A stretch of 64,000 bases of DNA from Mycolicibacterium goodii (lineage in GTDB: Bacteria > Actinomycetota > Actinomycetes > Mycobacteriales > Mycobacteriaceae), in the NCBI RefSeq assembly GCF_022370755.2, contig NZ_CP092364.2, positions 1,984,001-2,048,000 on the forward strand. Reading direction: 5' to 3'. The notes beneath the pieces are model-generated. The model was not told the DNA's origin. It worked only from the letters and a program-made list of their open reading frames with translations, and searched no databases. Below, piece by piece: positions 8,738 through 17,664 of this stretch; the stretch's first letter is position 1, and every line of letters starts with the position of its first letter. The translations under genes and the position numbers were made by a program.

Positions 8738-9865
8738 ATGTTGCGTATCGGACTGACCGGCGGTATCGGCGCCGGTAAATCAACCGTGTCGGCGACCTTC
8801 GCCGAGTGCGGCGGCATCGTCGTCGACGGCGACGTCATCGCCCGCGAGGTCGTCGAACCGGGCACCGAAGGCCTGGCGCGCCTGGTCGAGGCGTTCGGCG
8901 AGGAGATCCTGCTGCCCGACGGCGCATTGAACCGGCCCGCGCTGGCGGCGGTGGCGTTCACCGATGACGAGAAGCGCGCGACACTCAACGGCATCGTGCA
9001 CCCGCTGGTCGGCGAGCGCCGCGCCGAGCTGATCGCATCGGCCCCGCCGGACGCGGTGATCGTCGAGGACATCCCGCTGCTCGTCGAGTCCAAGATGGCG
9101 CCGCTGTTCCCGTTGGTGGTCATCGTGCACGCCGACGAGGAGGTGCGCGTGGCGCGCCTGACCTCCTACCGCGGGTTCAGTGAGGAGGACGCCAGGGCCC
9201 GGATCGCGGCACAGGCCACGGTCGAGGAGCGCCAGGCTGTCGCCGACGTGTGGCTGGACAACACCGGCAGCCAGGACGACCTGGTGCAACGCGCGAAGCA
9301 GTTGTGGTTCAACCGGATTCTGCCGTTCGCGCGCAATCTGCAGGCCGGCGAGCCCGTCGCCGCACCGCTGCAGCCCGTTCCCTACGACCCCACGTGGGCC
9401 GATCAGGCGGCCCGCATCGTGGCGCGGCTGCAGACCGCGTGCGGCCACCGTGTCGTGCGGGTCGACCACGTGGGGCTCACCGCGGTGCCGGGTACCGAGG
9501 CCCCGGATGTGATCGACGTCCAGGTGACGGTCGAATCGCTGGAGATCGCCGACGAACTCGCCGACGCCCTGCGTTCGGTCGGGTACCTGCCGCTCGCCGA
9601 CGGCGTCGACGCGGTCGAGTCCGACGCACGCAGCACCGTCGCGGAGTTCGATCACACCGACGATGCGGCGCTGTGGCGCAGCAGGCTTCACGCCTCGGCC
9701 GATCCGGCTCGGCCCACGAATGTGCATCTGCGCGTGGCGGGTTGGCCCAATCAGCAGTATGCGCTGCTGTTCACGGACTGGTTGCGGGCCAACCCCGGTA
9801 CCGACACCACCGACGCCTACCGTCGCGCGTGGGAATGGGCGGATGCGACGGGCTGGCGGCCCTAG
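8738..9865 (+). CDS. coaE: dephospho-CoA kinase with C-terminal GrpB/UPF0157 domain
   Basis: Catalyses the last step of coenzyme A synthesis, phosphorylation of dephospho-CoA. The N-terminal half (residues about 1-200) is the kinase, with Walker A GLTGGIGAGKST at the start and DVIAREVVEPGTEG. Residues about 210-375 form a UPF0157/GrpB domain (PVPYDPTWADQAARIVARL). This two-domain form is the known mycobacterial arrangement. The chosen ATG has GAGGAG 7 nt upstream; an upstream in-frame extension through the rpsA terminator was rejected. Confidence 0.95.
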   Translation: MLRIGLTGGIGAGKSTVSATFAECGGIVVDGDVIAREVVEPGTEGLARLVEAFGEEILLPDGALNRPALAAVAFTDDEKRATLNGIVHPLVGERRAELIASAPPDAVIVEDIPLLVESKMAPLFPLVVIVHADEEVRVARLTSYRGFSEEDARARIAAQATVEERQAVADVWLDNTGSQDDLVQRAKQLWFNRILPFARNLQAGEPVAAPLQPVPYDPTWADQAARIVARLQTACGHRVVRVDHVGLTAVPGTEAPDVIDVQVTVESLEIADELADALRSVGYLPLADGVDAVESDARSTVAEFDHTDDAALWRSRLHASADPARPTNVHLRVAGWPNQQYALLFTDWLRANPGTDTTDAYRRAWEWADATGWRP

Positions 9866-9886
9866 CCTCCACCAGCCCGCCGCGGG

Positions 9887-11350
9887 TCAGGACAGCCGCA
9901 CGGCTATGCGCCGCAGCAGCTTGGTCGCCAGGATGTAGGGCGTCGCGCCGAACGGCCACTGCGACACGATTCGCCCGGTGCCGGCCTGGAAGTAGTTCTG
10001 CACCTGTGCCCACACGGTTTTCGCGAGCGCGGCCTGCACCCAGTCGTTGTAGATGACGAACGCCGAGCGGCGCACCTCGATGTTCGACGCGCGGGTCTTC
10101 GCGGCCCGCGCGATCAAACTGGCGGTGAACGCGGCCTGCGCCTCGTAGAACGACACCAGCGGGATCGAGTTGGTGTTGGGGCCGTACATGATGAAGAAGT
10201 TCGGGAACTTCGGCACCATCATGCCCAGGAACGCCTCGGGTTCGCCCTGCCACACGTCGTGCAGTTCCACGCCGCCCTGGCCGTGCACATCGTAGTTGCC
10301 CAGGTAGTTCGCGGCGTCGAAACCCGTTGCCAGCACGATGATGTCGAGCTCGTGCTCGTCACCGTTGGCATCGATGGCGCCGGTGCGCGACAACCCTTTG
10401 ACCGCGTGGGGGATCAGCGACACCTTGGGGCTGCGCAGCGCCCGGTAGTAGGTGTCACTGACGACGGTGCGCCTGCCCTCGTACGGGAACGACGGCGTGG
10501 CCAGCTCGAGCAGATCCGGCCGGTCGCCGAGTTCACGGTGCAGGAAGGCGAGCGCGGCCTTGTGCTTGCGCTGATTGGTGCGGCCGTCTGTCCTGGCGTG
10601 GCTGGAGCGGACCTGACGCAGGTCGTAGCCGAGGTACAGCTTGAGCCGGCGGTAGGCGTAGACCGGTGCCAGACGGTTGAGGCGCCGCTCCAGCGGGGTG
10701 AAGTCGCGGCTGTCCTTCGGCAGGATCCAGTTGGGCTCGATCTGGAAGATCTTGACCTCCTTGCCGACGCGTTCGGCCTCGGTCACCACCTGGACCGCCG
10801 ACGATCCGGTGCCCACCACGCCGATCTTCTTGCCGGTCATGTCCAGGCCGTCGATCCACCGCGACGTGTGGCAGATCGCGCCCTCGAAGTCGTTCTGCTC
10901 GCGGGCGAACGGTGGGATCAGCGGGATGTTGAGGAAGCCGACCGCGCTGATGACCGCGGTGAACTGGCCATGATCGTCGCCGGAGGCTGTCCTTACGGTG
11001 TAGGTGTGCTCGGTGTCCGACCAGCGGACGTCGGTGACCTTCTCGTCGAACTTCATGCGGCGTCGAAGATCCCACTTGTCCGCAACGTGATTCAGGTATC
11101 CCTGCAGCTCGGCCCAGCCGGCGTGGGTGCGGGTCCAGTCGTAGCGCTCGAACGAGAACGAGTAGATGTGGGATTCCAGGTCGACTTCCGCGCCCGGGTA
11201 GCGGTTGTGCCACCAGGTGCCACCCAGCGCCGGAGCCTGCTCGAAGATCACGAAATCTTCGACGCCTCTCTTGCGCAACGCGATTGCAGCGGCAATACCG
11301 CTGAACCCTGATCCGATGATTGCGACCCGTGGCGACGGTGACCCGCCCAT
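9887..11350 (-). CDS. flavin-containing monooxygenase (Baeyer-Villiger type)
   Basis: A 487-residue class B flavoprotein monooxygenase. FAD motif IGSGFSGIAAAI lies near residue 10, the GGTWWHNRYPG segment follows, then a Baeyer-Villiger-like fingerprint FEGAICHTSRWID and an NADP motif VGTGSSAVQV. Such enzymes insert oxygen next to a ketone to give an ester or lactone, or oxidise N or S atoms. The fingerprint ends in WID where classical enzymes have WP or WD. AGGAG lies about 7 nt before the ATG. A GntR-type operator motif at 11375-11393 links it to the rest of the cluster; the SDR and the esterase downstream of that operator-side region on the same strand suggest ketone then ester chemistry. 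Confidence 0.88.
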   Translation of the reverse strand: MGGSPSPRVAIIGSGFSGIAAAIALRKRGVEDFVIFEQAPALGGTWWHNRYPGAEVDLESHIYSFSFERYDWTRTHAGWAELQGYLNHVADKWDLRRRMKFDEKVTDVRWSDTEHTYTVRTASGDDHGQFTAVISAVGFLNIPLIPPFAREQNDFEGAICHTSRWIDGLDMTGKKIGVVGTGSSAVQVVTEAERVGKEVKIFQIEPNWILPKDSRDFTPLERRLNRLAPVYAYRRLKLYLGYDLRQVRSSHARTDGRTNQRKHKAALAFLHRELGDRPDLLELATPSFPYEGRRTVVSDTYYRALRSPKVSLIPHAVKGLSRTGAIDANGDEHELDIIVLATGFDAANYLGNYDVHGQGGVELHDVWQGEPEAFLGMMVPKFPNFFIMYGPNTNSIPLVSFYEAQAAFTASLIARAAKTRASNIEVRRSAFVIYNDWVQAALAKTVWAQVQNYFQAGTGRIVSQWPFGATPYILATKLLRRIAVRLS

Positions 11351-11374
11351 CCTGACTCCTGTCTTAAAGATATA

Positions 11375-11393
11375 TAGGTCCAGTATTTAGACC
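11375..11393 (-). promoter_or_regulatory. putative GntR/FCD operator, site A
   Basis: Read on the minus strand, the site is GGTCTAAATACTGGACCTA, 25 nt upstream of the monooxygenase start. It matches 15 of 19 positions with each of the sites at 19721 and 22210. The ends GGTC and GACC are inverted. I infer binding by the GntR/FCD regulator of this cluster. Confidence 0.55.
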
Positions 11394-11443
11394 AAATATG
11401 AGATTGTCAACGGCCCGGAAACTACCGACGGTCGTGCTGGGGA

Positions 11444-12172
11444 CTACTTGATCTGGGCGATCCAGCCGCCATCGACGACGAGGTCTGTCGCGGTGATGAA
11501 CGACGCCTCATCGGAGAGGAGAAATGCGATGGCGCTTGCGATTTCGTCGGGCATGCCGAGGCGTCGCATCGGTGTGCGGTTCTCCATGTCGACCCGGCGG
11601 GCCGGGTTCTCGACATAGAGGTGCTCGATCATCGGGGTGAGGATCGCTCCTGGACACACCGTGTTGACACGGATGCCTTCCGGAGCCAGTTGCAGGGCCA
11701 GCGCGCGCGTCAACGACACCACGGCGGCCTTGCTCACCTGGTAGGCGTCCAGCGGGGAGTCCATACCCCGCAGGCCCGCCGTGCTCGCGACGTTGACGAT
11801 GCTCTTACCGCTGCCCTTGCGCAGGTGTTCCACCGCCGCGGCGGTGACCTTCCGCAGGCCGTGCAGGTTGACCCCGAGCGTGACGTCCCAGATCGATTCG
11901 CCGATGTCGAGCATCGACCCGTCGCGGTCGAACAGGGCCACACCGGCCGCGTTGACCAGATGGTCGAGCCCACGGCCGGCGAGCCGTTCGAACAACTCGG
12001 CGGGATCACCATCGAGCAGATCGAACGCGACGTAGTCGGCCTCGGCGGGCAGCGCATCAGAGCGCTCGCCGAGGTCGGTCGCGATCACGTCGACGCCGTT
12101 CTTCACGAGCCGCGCCACGGTGGCCGCCCCGATGCCACCACCTGCCCCGGTGACCAGCGCGGTGCGGGTCAT
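11444..12172 (-). CDS. SDR-family NAD(P)-dependent oxidoreductase
   Basis: A classical short-chain dehydrogenase of 242 residues. It has the cofactor motif TGAGGGIG near residue 8, NAAG, the catalytic Ser region NVASTAG, and the YxxxK pair in DAYQVSK. It most likely interconverts an alcohol and a ketone. Its start overlaps the stop of the upstream alpha/beta hydrolase gene by 4 nt (ATGA). The ketone it forms could feed the neighbouring Baeyer-Villiger-type monooxygenase; this is inference from context. Confidence 0.85.
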   Translation of the reverse strand: MTRTALVTGAGGGIGAATVARLVKNGVDVIATDLGERSDALPAEADYVAFDLLDGDPAELFERLAGRGLDHLVNAAGVALFDRDGSMLDIGESIWDVTLGVNLHGLRKVTAAAVEHLRKGSGKSIVNVASTAGLRGMDSPLDAYQVSKAAVVSLTRALALQLAPEGIRVNTVCPGAILTPMIEHLYVENPARRVDMENRTPMRRLGMPDEIASAIAFLLSDEASFITATDLVVDGGWIAQIK

Positions 12173-13113
12173 CGGGCCGGCTGCCCGGTGACGGCGAGGG
12201 CGGCCGCCAGCCGCCGCCCGGCGAACGTCATGGCCCCGGTGGCAGCCGGGAAGATCTCGTCGAGGCCGAAGAACCCGTGCACCTGTCCGGGCGTCAGGTG
12301 GCTCTCCACCGACACCCCGGCCGCCCGCAGCGCCTGCTCGTAGAGCTCACCCTGGGGCCGGATCGGGTCGCACTCGGCGAGGATGACGGTGGTTTCGGGC
12401 AGACCCCGCAGGTTGGCGCCGAGGACGTTGACCCGCGGATCGTCGGCCGCCTCGGGCCCTGGCAGGTAGTTGTCCTGATGCCATTGCAACTCATCGCGTT
12501 CCAGCATCACGCCGTCGTAGTCCGGATCCATGCCCGAGACCAGGTCGGTCGTGGTCACCGGGTAGACCAACAGCTGGTGACGGATCACCGGATCGTCGGC
12601 GTCGCGGTAGTGCAGGGCGACCGCGGCGGCGAGGTTGCCGCCGGCGCTGTCGCCGGCGACCGCAATGCGCGAGGTGTCGACACCGAGTTCCGCACCGGAC
12701 CTGCGGGCCCACTCGACGGCGTCGATCGCGTCGTTGACGGCGGTGGGGAACCGGGACTCCGGCCCACGGCGGTAGCCCACCGACAGCACCGCGCTGCCCG
12801 ACGCGTTCGCCAGCAGGCGGGTCGCCGCATCGTGCGAGTCGATGCTGCCGAGCAGCCAGCCACCGCCGTGGTAATACACCGTCAACGGCAGGTCGTCGCG
12901 ATCGTCAGGCACGTAGAGGCGACCCGGAATCCCCACGCCGTCACGGGTTGCGATGGTGAGGTCCGTGACGCGGTGCACGACGGGCTTCTCCAGCGCCGCG
13001 AAGGTGTTCTCGAAGTTCTCCCGCGCGGTGGGCACCGGCAGCAGGTGCGCGTTCGGCCTGCCCGATGCCTTGGCGTCGTCGAGCATCTTCTTGGCGATGG
13101 GATCGATCGGCAT
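12169..13113 (-). CDS. alpha/beta hydrolase, hormone-sensitive lipase family
   Basis: A 314-residue esterase of the HSL/acetyl-hydrolase family. The oxyanion motif HGGGW is in VYYHGGGWLLG; the nucleophile elbow is GDSAGGN; a C-terminal Asp (ECDPIRPQ) and His (VHGFFGL) complete the triad. It would hydrolyse a short ester or lactone, as expected after a Baeyer-Villiger step. The start was set at the ATG preceded by AAGGAG with 8 nt spacing; an upstream in-frame ATG would add 18 residues and lacks such a site. Confidence 0.87.
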   Translation of the reverse strand: MPIDPIAKKMLDDAKASGRPNAHLLPVPTARENFENTFAALEKPVVHRVTDLTIATRDGVGIPGRLYVPDDRDDLPLTVYYHGGGWLLGSIDSHDAATRLLANASGSAVLSVGYRRGPESRFPTAVNDAIDAVEWARRSGAELGVDTSRIAVAGDSAGGNLAAAVALHYRDADDPVIRHQLLVYPVTTTDLVSGMDPDYDGVMLERDELQWHQDNYLPGPEAADDPRVNVLGANLRGLPETTVILAECDPIRPQGELYEQALRAAGVSVESHLTPGQVHGFFGLDEIFPAATGAMTFAGRRLAAALAVTGQPAR

Positions 13114-13159
13114 GCGTATGTCTCCTTGACTGTCAGGAAAATCGGAAAAAGAGTGTGCG

Positions 13160-14539
13160 TCAGACACGTTCGTAATAGCGCCGCGACTCCCAGTCGGTCA
13201 CGGTGTGTGAGTCGAAGGCCTCCAACTCGCTCTGCGCCGAGGACAGCAGATGGTCGAACACCTCGTCGCCGAATGCCGTTCGGGCCATCTTGCTCTCGGC
13301 GAACAGGTCCAGCGAGCGGTGCAACGACGTGGGCACGGTCGTGACACCGTCCTGGGTCCAGGCGTTCCCGTCGAGGATGTCGGGGGCGGGCAGGTTGGCG
13401 TCGATGCCGTCGAGACCGGCCGCGATGGTGGCCGCGTAGGCGTAGTACGGGTTGACGTCCGCGCCCGGTATGCGATTCTCCACGCGGAACGACGGGCCGT
13501 GGCCCACCAAACGGAAGGCACACGACCGGTTGTCCATGCCCAGCGCGATCGCGGTGCCGGCGAACTGGTCGGGCTGGAACCGCTTGTAGGAGTTGATCGT
13601 CGGGGCGTACATGAGGCTCATGTCGACGGCGTGCCGCAACTGCCCGGCGACGAACGCGCCGAAGCGGTCCGACATGCCGCGACGGTCGCCACACCAGCAC
13701 AGCGCCTCGTCGTCGTCGGTCGACCACATGCTGACGTGCAGGTGGCACGACGAGCCGACCTCGTCGATCTTGGGTTTCGCCATGAACGTGACGGTCAGAT
13801 CGGCGCTGTTGGCCAATTGCTTGACCCCGTACTTGAACAGCACGTGCCGGTCGGCCATCTCCAGGGTGTCGCAGTAGTCGAGCGTGACCTCCTGCTGACC
13901 CAACCCCCATTCGGGTTTCGACGATTCGATCGGAACCCCGAATTCGGGCATCTGGTTGCGGATCCGCTCGATGAACCAGTCGTCGCGGGCGGCCTGGATC
14001 ATCTGGTAGTCCGACCGGTAGTCCGACATCATCTTGAGATTCTGGTAGCCGAGTTCCCATGCCTGACGTGGCGGGGTGCACGACAGATAGAACTCGAGTT
14101 CGGACGCGAACTTGAACCGGAGCCCCTGATGCGCTGCCCGCTCGATCTGGTGGCGCAGGATGGTGCGTGGCGCGACGGCCAGCGGTTCGTCGGAATCCAT
14201 GTGGTAGGCGTCGCAGATCACCAGCGCCGCCGTGGGCTCCCACGGGACGCGCCGCAGCGTCGTCAGATCCGGGACGAGCCTGATGTCCACCCAGCCGTTG
14301 GCCGCATTGGAGACCGGCAGGTCCAGCGGGTTCATCTCGAGGTCGACCGCGAAGATGAAGCTGCTCGCGTTGATGCCGCTGCCATGCAGGCCCAGCGCTG
14401 AAAACGCCGATATGGTCAGCCGTTTGCCGACCAGGCGCCCGTACGGGTCGGGCGCGGCGCAGATCACCGTGGTGATCTCGCCGGCCGCAGCCAGCTTCTC
14501 GAACGTGTCGAGGTCCAGAAGGGGCGATGCGCTGCTCAT
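13160..14539 (-). CDS. glutamine synthetase-like ligase (gamma-glutamyl-amine type), copy 1
   Basis: A 459-residue protein of the glutamine synthetase fold. Catalytic signatures are intact: SELEFYL, GLGQQEV (GxGQxE), SSCHLHVS (the GxGxHxH-type loop), NSYKRF, and RVENRIPGADVNPY. Stand-alone relatives such as PuuA, IpuC and GlnA3/4 couple glutamate to amines other than ammonia. It overlaps the second ligase gene by 4 nt and lies in a cluster with an amine/amino-acid permease and a glutaminase, which supports an amine substrate over ammonia. The actual amine is unknown. Confidence 0.85.
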   Translation of the reverse strand: MSSASPLLDLDTFEKLAAAGEITTVICAAPDPYGRLVGKRLTISAFSALGLHGSGINASSFIFAVDLEMNPLDLPVSNAANGWVDIRLVPDLTTLRRVPWEPTAALVICDAYHMDSDEPLAVAPRTILRHQIERAAHQGLRFKFASELEFYLSCTPPRQAWELGYQNLKMMSDYRSDYQMIQAARDDWFIERIRNQMPEFGVPIESSKPEWGLGQQEVTLDYCDTLEMADRHVLFKYGVKQLANSADLTVTFMAKPKIDEVGSSCHLHVSMWSTDDDEALCWCGDRRGMSDRFGAFVAGQLRHAVDMSLMYAPTINSYKRFQPDQFAGTAIALGMDNRSCAFRLVGHGPSFRVENRIPGADVNPYYAYAATIAAGLDGIDANLPAPDILDGNAWTQDGVTTVPTSLHRSLDLFAESKMARTAFGDEVFDHLLSSAQSELEAFDSHTVTDWESRRYYERV

Positions 14540-15828
14540 TGGTGCTCCAGGTGTCGATGCAGTTCCCAGTCGGTGATTGTCGTGCGCAGCCACTGCTCGT
14601 AACGCTGCAGTTCGGCCCGCCGGGTCGTGGCGAACGACGTGCAGAACGGCTTGCCGAGCAGATCGGGCAGCCACGTCGAGTTCTCGAAATGCGTCAACGC
14701 GCTGCCCAGATCTCCCGGCAGCTCGGCCGGTTCGGCATCACCAGCGGGCAACGCCAGCCTTTCCCGCAGGCCGCGCAGACCCGCGGCCAGCAGCGCCGCG
14801 GCCACCAGGTAGGGGTTGGCGTCGGCGCCGGGACGGCGGTGCTCGACGCGCGCGGATCTCGCGTCGGCGAGGATCACCCGGGCTGCGGTGCCGCGGTCGT
14901 CGTAGCCCCAGTTCGCGAAGGCCGGCGTGAACATCTCCGGGTCGATGCGCTTGTAGGAGTTGACATGTGGGTTGAGCATCAGCGACGTGTCGGCCATCCC
15001 GGCCAGGAGTCCGGCCAGGTAGTGGCTGCCTTCGGCCGACAGTGCACCCGCCCCGTCGGAGAACACGTTGTCGCCGTCGCGGGTGAGGCTCGAGTGCACA
15101 TGGCCTCCCGCGCCGGACTTGTCGGCGAAAGGCTTGGCCATGAAACTGGCGTGCAGGCCCCGCTCGGCGCACAGATCCCGCAGGTACTGACGTGCCCGCA
15201 CCGCGTTGTCGGTGGCCCGCAACGCGGTCTCGGGCGCGAGGGTGAACTCGAAGAACCCAGGACCCAGCTCGGCGTGGAACATCTCGATCTCGATGCCGAT
15301 CTGGTCCATACGGTTGACGAATTCGGTTGCTATGTCGTGAATCTCGGCGCAGCGGGTGAGGCTGTAGGCGTTCTCGGTGCGGCCGTGGGCCGCCCGGTCA
15401 CCCAGGATCGGCGGCGCCGCACCGCGCTCGTCGCGGAAGATCCACAGCTCGTACTCGAAGCCCAGCACGGGTGCCAGTCCCAGCTCGCCGTAGCGGTCCG
15501 CGAGATTGCCGAGCACGGCCCGGGGCGACAGGTCCAGCGGGCGAAGGTCGGCATCGACGAGGTCGGCGATCACCGCGTCGGTTCCCGGACGCCACGGCAG
15601 TTCGACGCGCGTGGTCTCGTCGGGAACCAGTTGTGCGTCCGGGTAGCCGTTGGCGGCGCTGCTGAACGGTGTGTCGGTGACGTCGTCGGTGAGCGAGAGG
15701 CCGTACACGATCGTGCAGAACGCCAGGCTCGACCCGCGTCGGGTCTTCGACGAGCGCACCAGCTTGCCGCGCAACCCGAGGTCGTAGTCGGGGACTTCGA
15801 GCTGCGTCATCGCGACGTGGTCAGCCAT
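14536..15828 (-). CDS. glutamine synthetase-like ligase (gamma-glutamyl-amine type), copy 2
   Basis: A 430-residue second GS-fold ligase, clearly diverged from its neighbour but with the core motifs: GFEYELWIF, AELGPGFFEF, GAGGHVHSSL, NSYKRI and RVEHRRPGADANPYL. The pair may form a hetero-oligomer or act on two amines or steps. A strong ribosome binding site (GAAGGAG) lies 6 nt before the ATG. The gene starts inside the end of the upstream unknown gene (8 nt overlap). Confidence 0.85.
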   Translation of the reverse strand: MADHVAMTQLEVPDYDLGLRGKLVRSSKTRRGSSLAFCTIVYGLSLTDDVTDTPFSSAANGYPDAQLVPDETTRVELPWRPGTDAVIADLVDADLRPLDLSPRAVLGNLADRYGELGLAPVLGFEYELWIFRDERGAAPPILGDRAAHGRTENAYSLTRCAEIHDIATEFVNRMDQIGIEIEMFHAELGPGFFEFTLAPETALRATDNAVRARQYLRDLCAERGLHASFMAKPFADKSGAGGHVHSSLTRDGDNVFSDGAGALSAEGSHYLAGLLAGMADTSLMLNPHVNSYKRIDPEMFTPAFANWGYDDRGTAARVILADARSARVEHRRPGADANPYLVAAALLAAGLRGLRERLALPAGDAEPAELPGDLGSALTHFENSTWLPDLLGKPFCTSFATTRRAELQRYEQWLRTTITDWELHRHLEHQ

Positions 15829-16891
15829 CGGCACTCCTTCTGGTTCGGCTCGGTCGGCGAGCGGGATCGCGCCCGACCCGGTGGTAGATGTGGTCGGGAA
15901 CGTCGGCGGGGTCGTGGTACACCCACCAGGTGCACGACGTGGTCGGCGAATCCGGCGTCCACGTGGGCGGGTCGATGACGCGGGTGGGGTAGCCCAGCCG
16001 GTCGATCGGCATGACCTCGTTGAGCTGGCAGCAGTGCACGCAGTACGAGCAGATCCCCACTGTGTTCCACGCCCAGTCGTGTGGTTCGGTGGTGACCGCG
16101 AAGCCGAACGGCGCACCTGAGCGGGGTTGACCGCCGGTGATCCGGTGGTCGAGCGAGCGGCCGCCGGATCCGCATGGTGCGAAACGGAATCCGGTGCGAC
16201 CGGGTTCCTCGATGAGCTCGATGTCGCCCTGTCGTCCTGTGCCTGCCAGATGCGCGTGGAAACCGTCGACGATCGCGATCATCAACTGGTGGGCCGAGTC
16301 GCTCCACGGTTGGTTGTCCAATGCGTAACGGCGCTCGTGGATCTCGTACCAGTCGACCATGAGGAAATCCCACAGCTCACCGAGCGCGGATTCGCCGACG
16401 AGTCTGACCGCGATGTCGACGATGCCCGCGACGCGGTCGACCGCGTGGTCGTGGATCTGCTGCCACACCTGTCGTGCGACCTCGATCAGCCCGGCGGATG
16501 CGGGATCCTGGTCGCGGCACGCGCGCGCGGCCACCGCGACCGCGTCGGTGAACCTGGGCCACTCGGCGTTGATTCCGGCCATGGCCTGTTCGCCGATCAG
16601 TTCGGAGAGGCGTGCGAGCGCGCGGTCGATGTCGTCCCGCGGGATGTCGTGGTCGTCGATCCACCGCAGCATGGCAGCCGGCCAGCGCTCGTAGACGTCG
16701 TTGAGCTCCTCGGCTTCGAGTACCGCCACCTCGACCAGTTGCGCGGCGGCCTCCCACTGCTGTGCCTCGATGCGTTCGATCGCGGTGCGAAAGGTGCCGC
16801 GCGCGAGTTCAGCCCAGTCGCCGGTGCGTGCGTTGCGGCCGAGCGAGGGTTCGTAGGCGACAGGGGTTCGGGTGACGGGCGTGCTCGTCAT
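15821..16891 (-). CDS. unknown protein with Cys-rich C-terminal segment
   Basis: I do not recognise this 356-residue protein. The N-terminal two thirds are mainly helical. The C-terminal third has a cluster of cysteines and Trp (ICSYCVHCCQLNEVMPIDRL, then TRVIDPPTW and CTWWVYHDP), which looks like a metal or cofactor site or a redox-active centre. There is no signal peptide or membrane segment. Both ends overlap neighbouring genes (8 nt and 4 nt), so it is translated as part of the ligase/SDR operon. A hydrolase or an oxygenase component acting on the gamma-glutamyl amide is possible, but nothing in the sequence proves it. Confidence 0.7.
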   Translation of the reverse strand: MTSTPVTRTPVAYEPSLGRNARTGDWAELARGTFRTAIERIEAQQWEAAAQLVEVAVLEAEELNDVYERWPAAMLRWIDDHDIPRDDIDRALARLSELIGEQAMAGINAEWPRFTDAVAVAARACRDQDPASAGLIEVARQVWQQIHDHAVDRVAGIVDIAVRLVGESALGELWDFLMVDWYEIHERRYALDNQPWSDSAHQLMIAIVDGFHAHLAGTGRQGDIELIEEPGRTGFRFAPCGSGGRSLDHRITGGQPRSGAPFGFAVTTEPHDWAWNTVGICSYCVHCCQLNEVMPIDRLGYPTRVIDPPTWTPDSPTTSCTWWVYHDPADVPDHIYHRVGRDPARRPSRTRRSADG

Positions 16892-17664
16892 GTCAGCTGG
16901 AACCCTCCGTCGGCGCGCAGTTCGGAACCGGTGATGTACGAGGCCTGGTCGCTGAGCAGGAACGCGGTGGCCGCGGCGATCTCGGCGGGCTGCGCGAACC
17001 GCCCTGCGGGCACCCGCGGGGCCAGCGAAGGGGGCAGCGTCGCGGAGTCGCCATGCGCGGCGGCCATCGGGGTCGCGACGAATCCGGGCGCGACGCTGTT
17101 GACCCGGATCCCGTCGACACCCAGGGCCCGCGCGCTGCTTTCGGTGAGCATGCGCAGGCCGGCCTTGGACGCGGCGTACTGCGGCGTCGGATCGGGGTTC
17201 GACAGCGCGATGACGCGCGAGGCCTCGATCGAGGTCACGTTCACGATCGCGGCTGGGGTGTTGTGCCGCAGTATCGGGGTGAACGCGTCGACCGTGTTGT
17301 AGGCGCCCATCAGGTTGACCTCCAGGCACCGCAGCCACTGCTCGCGGGACACGCCGGCGAACCCGGTGTCGTCGATGACGCCCGCGCAGTTCACCAGGTA
17401 GCTCACGGTGTCGACGGGTGCTCCCTGCTCGCGCAGGGTGGCGACCAGATCGGGGTCACGGACGTCCGCCGCGCAGCAGATCTGCAGGTCCACGCCGTAA
17501 CCCGGGTCGGGCTCCGGTTGCCGGACGTCGAGCCGGACGGTGCGGATGCCTGCCGACATCAGCACCGCGGCCGTGGCGGCGCCGATGCCCGACGCCGCAC
17601 CGGTGACGACGGCGTCGCCACCGGTGAACGTGAAGGCCAGGGCTTTCGCACGCGGTGATGTCAT
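16888..17664 (-). CDS. SDR-family oxidoreductase
   Basis: A 258-residue classical short-chain dehydrogenase with TGAASGIG, NCAG, NVTS and the YAASK catalytic pair, and the C-terminal SDQASYITGSELRADGG segment typical of FabG-like enzymes. It is the second of three SDRs in the cluster. It overlaps both neighbours by 4 nt. The substrate is unknown, probably an alcohol intermediate of the pathway. Confidence 0.85.
   Translation of the reverse strand: MTSPRAKALAFTFTGGDAVVTGAASGIGAATAAVLMSAGIRTVRLDVRQPEPDPGYGVDLQICCAADVRDPDLVATLREQGAPVDTVSYLVNCAGVIDDTGFAGVSREQWLRCLEVNLMGAYNTVDAFTPILRHNTPAAIVNVTSIEASRVIALSNPDPTPQYAASKAGLRMLTESSARALGVDGIRVNSVAPGFVATPMAAAHGDSATLPPSLAPRVPAGRFAQPAEIAAATAFLLSDQASYITGSELRADGGFQLT

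Noticed and set aside
7171..9123. 650-codon antisense frame across rpsA and coaE
   Set aside because: Repetitive composition, crosses the rpsA terminator, and mirrors two certain genes.
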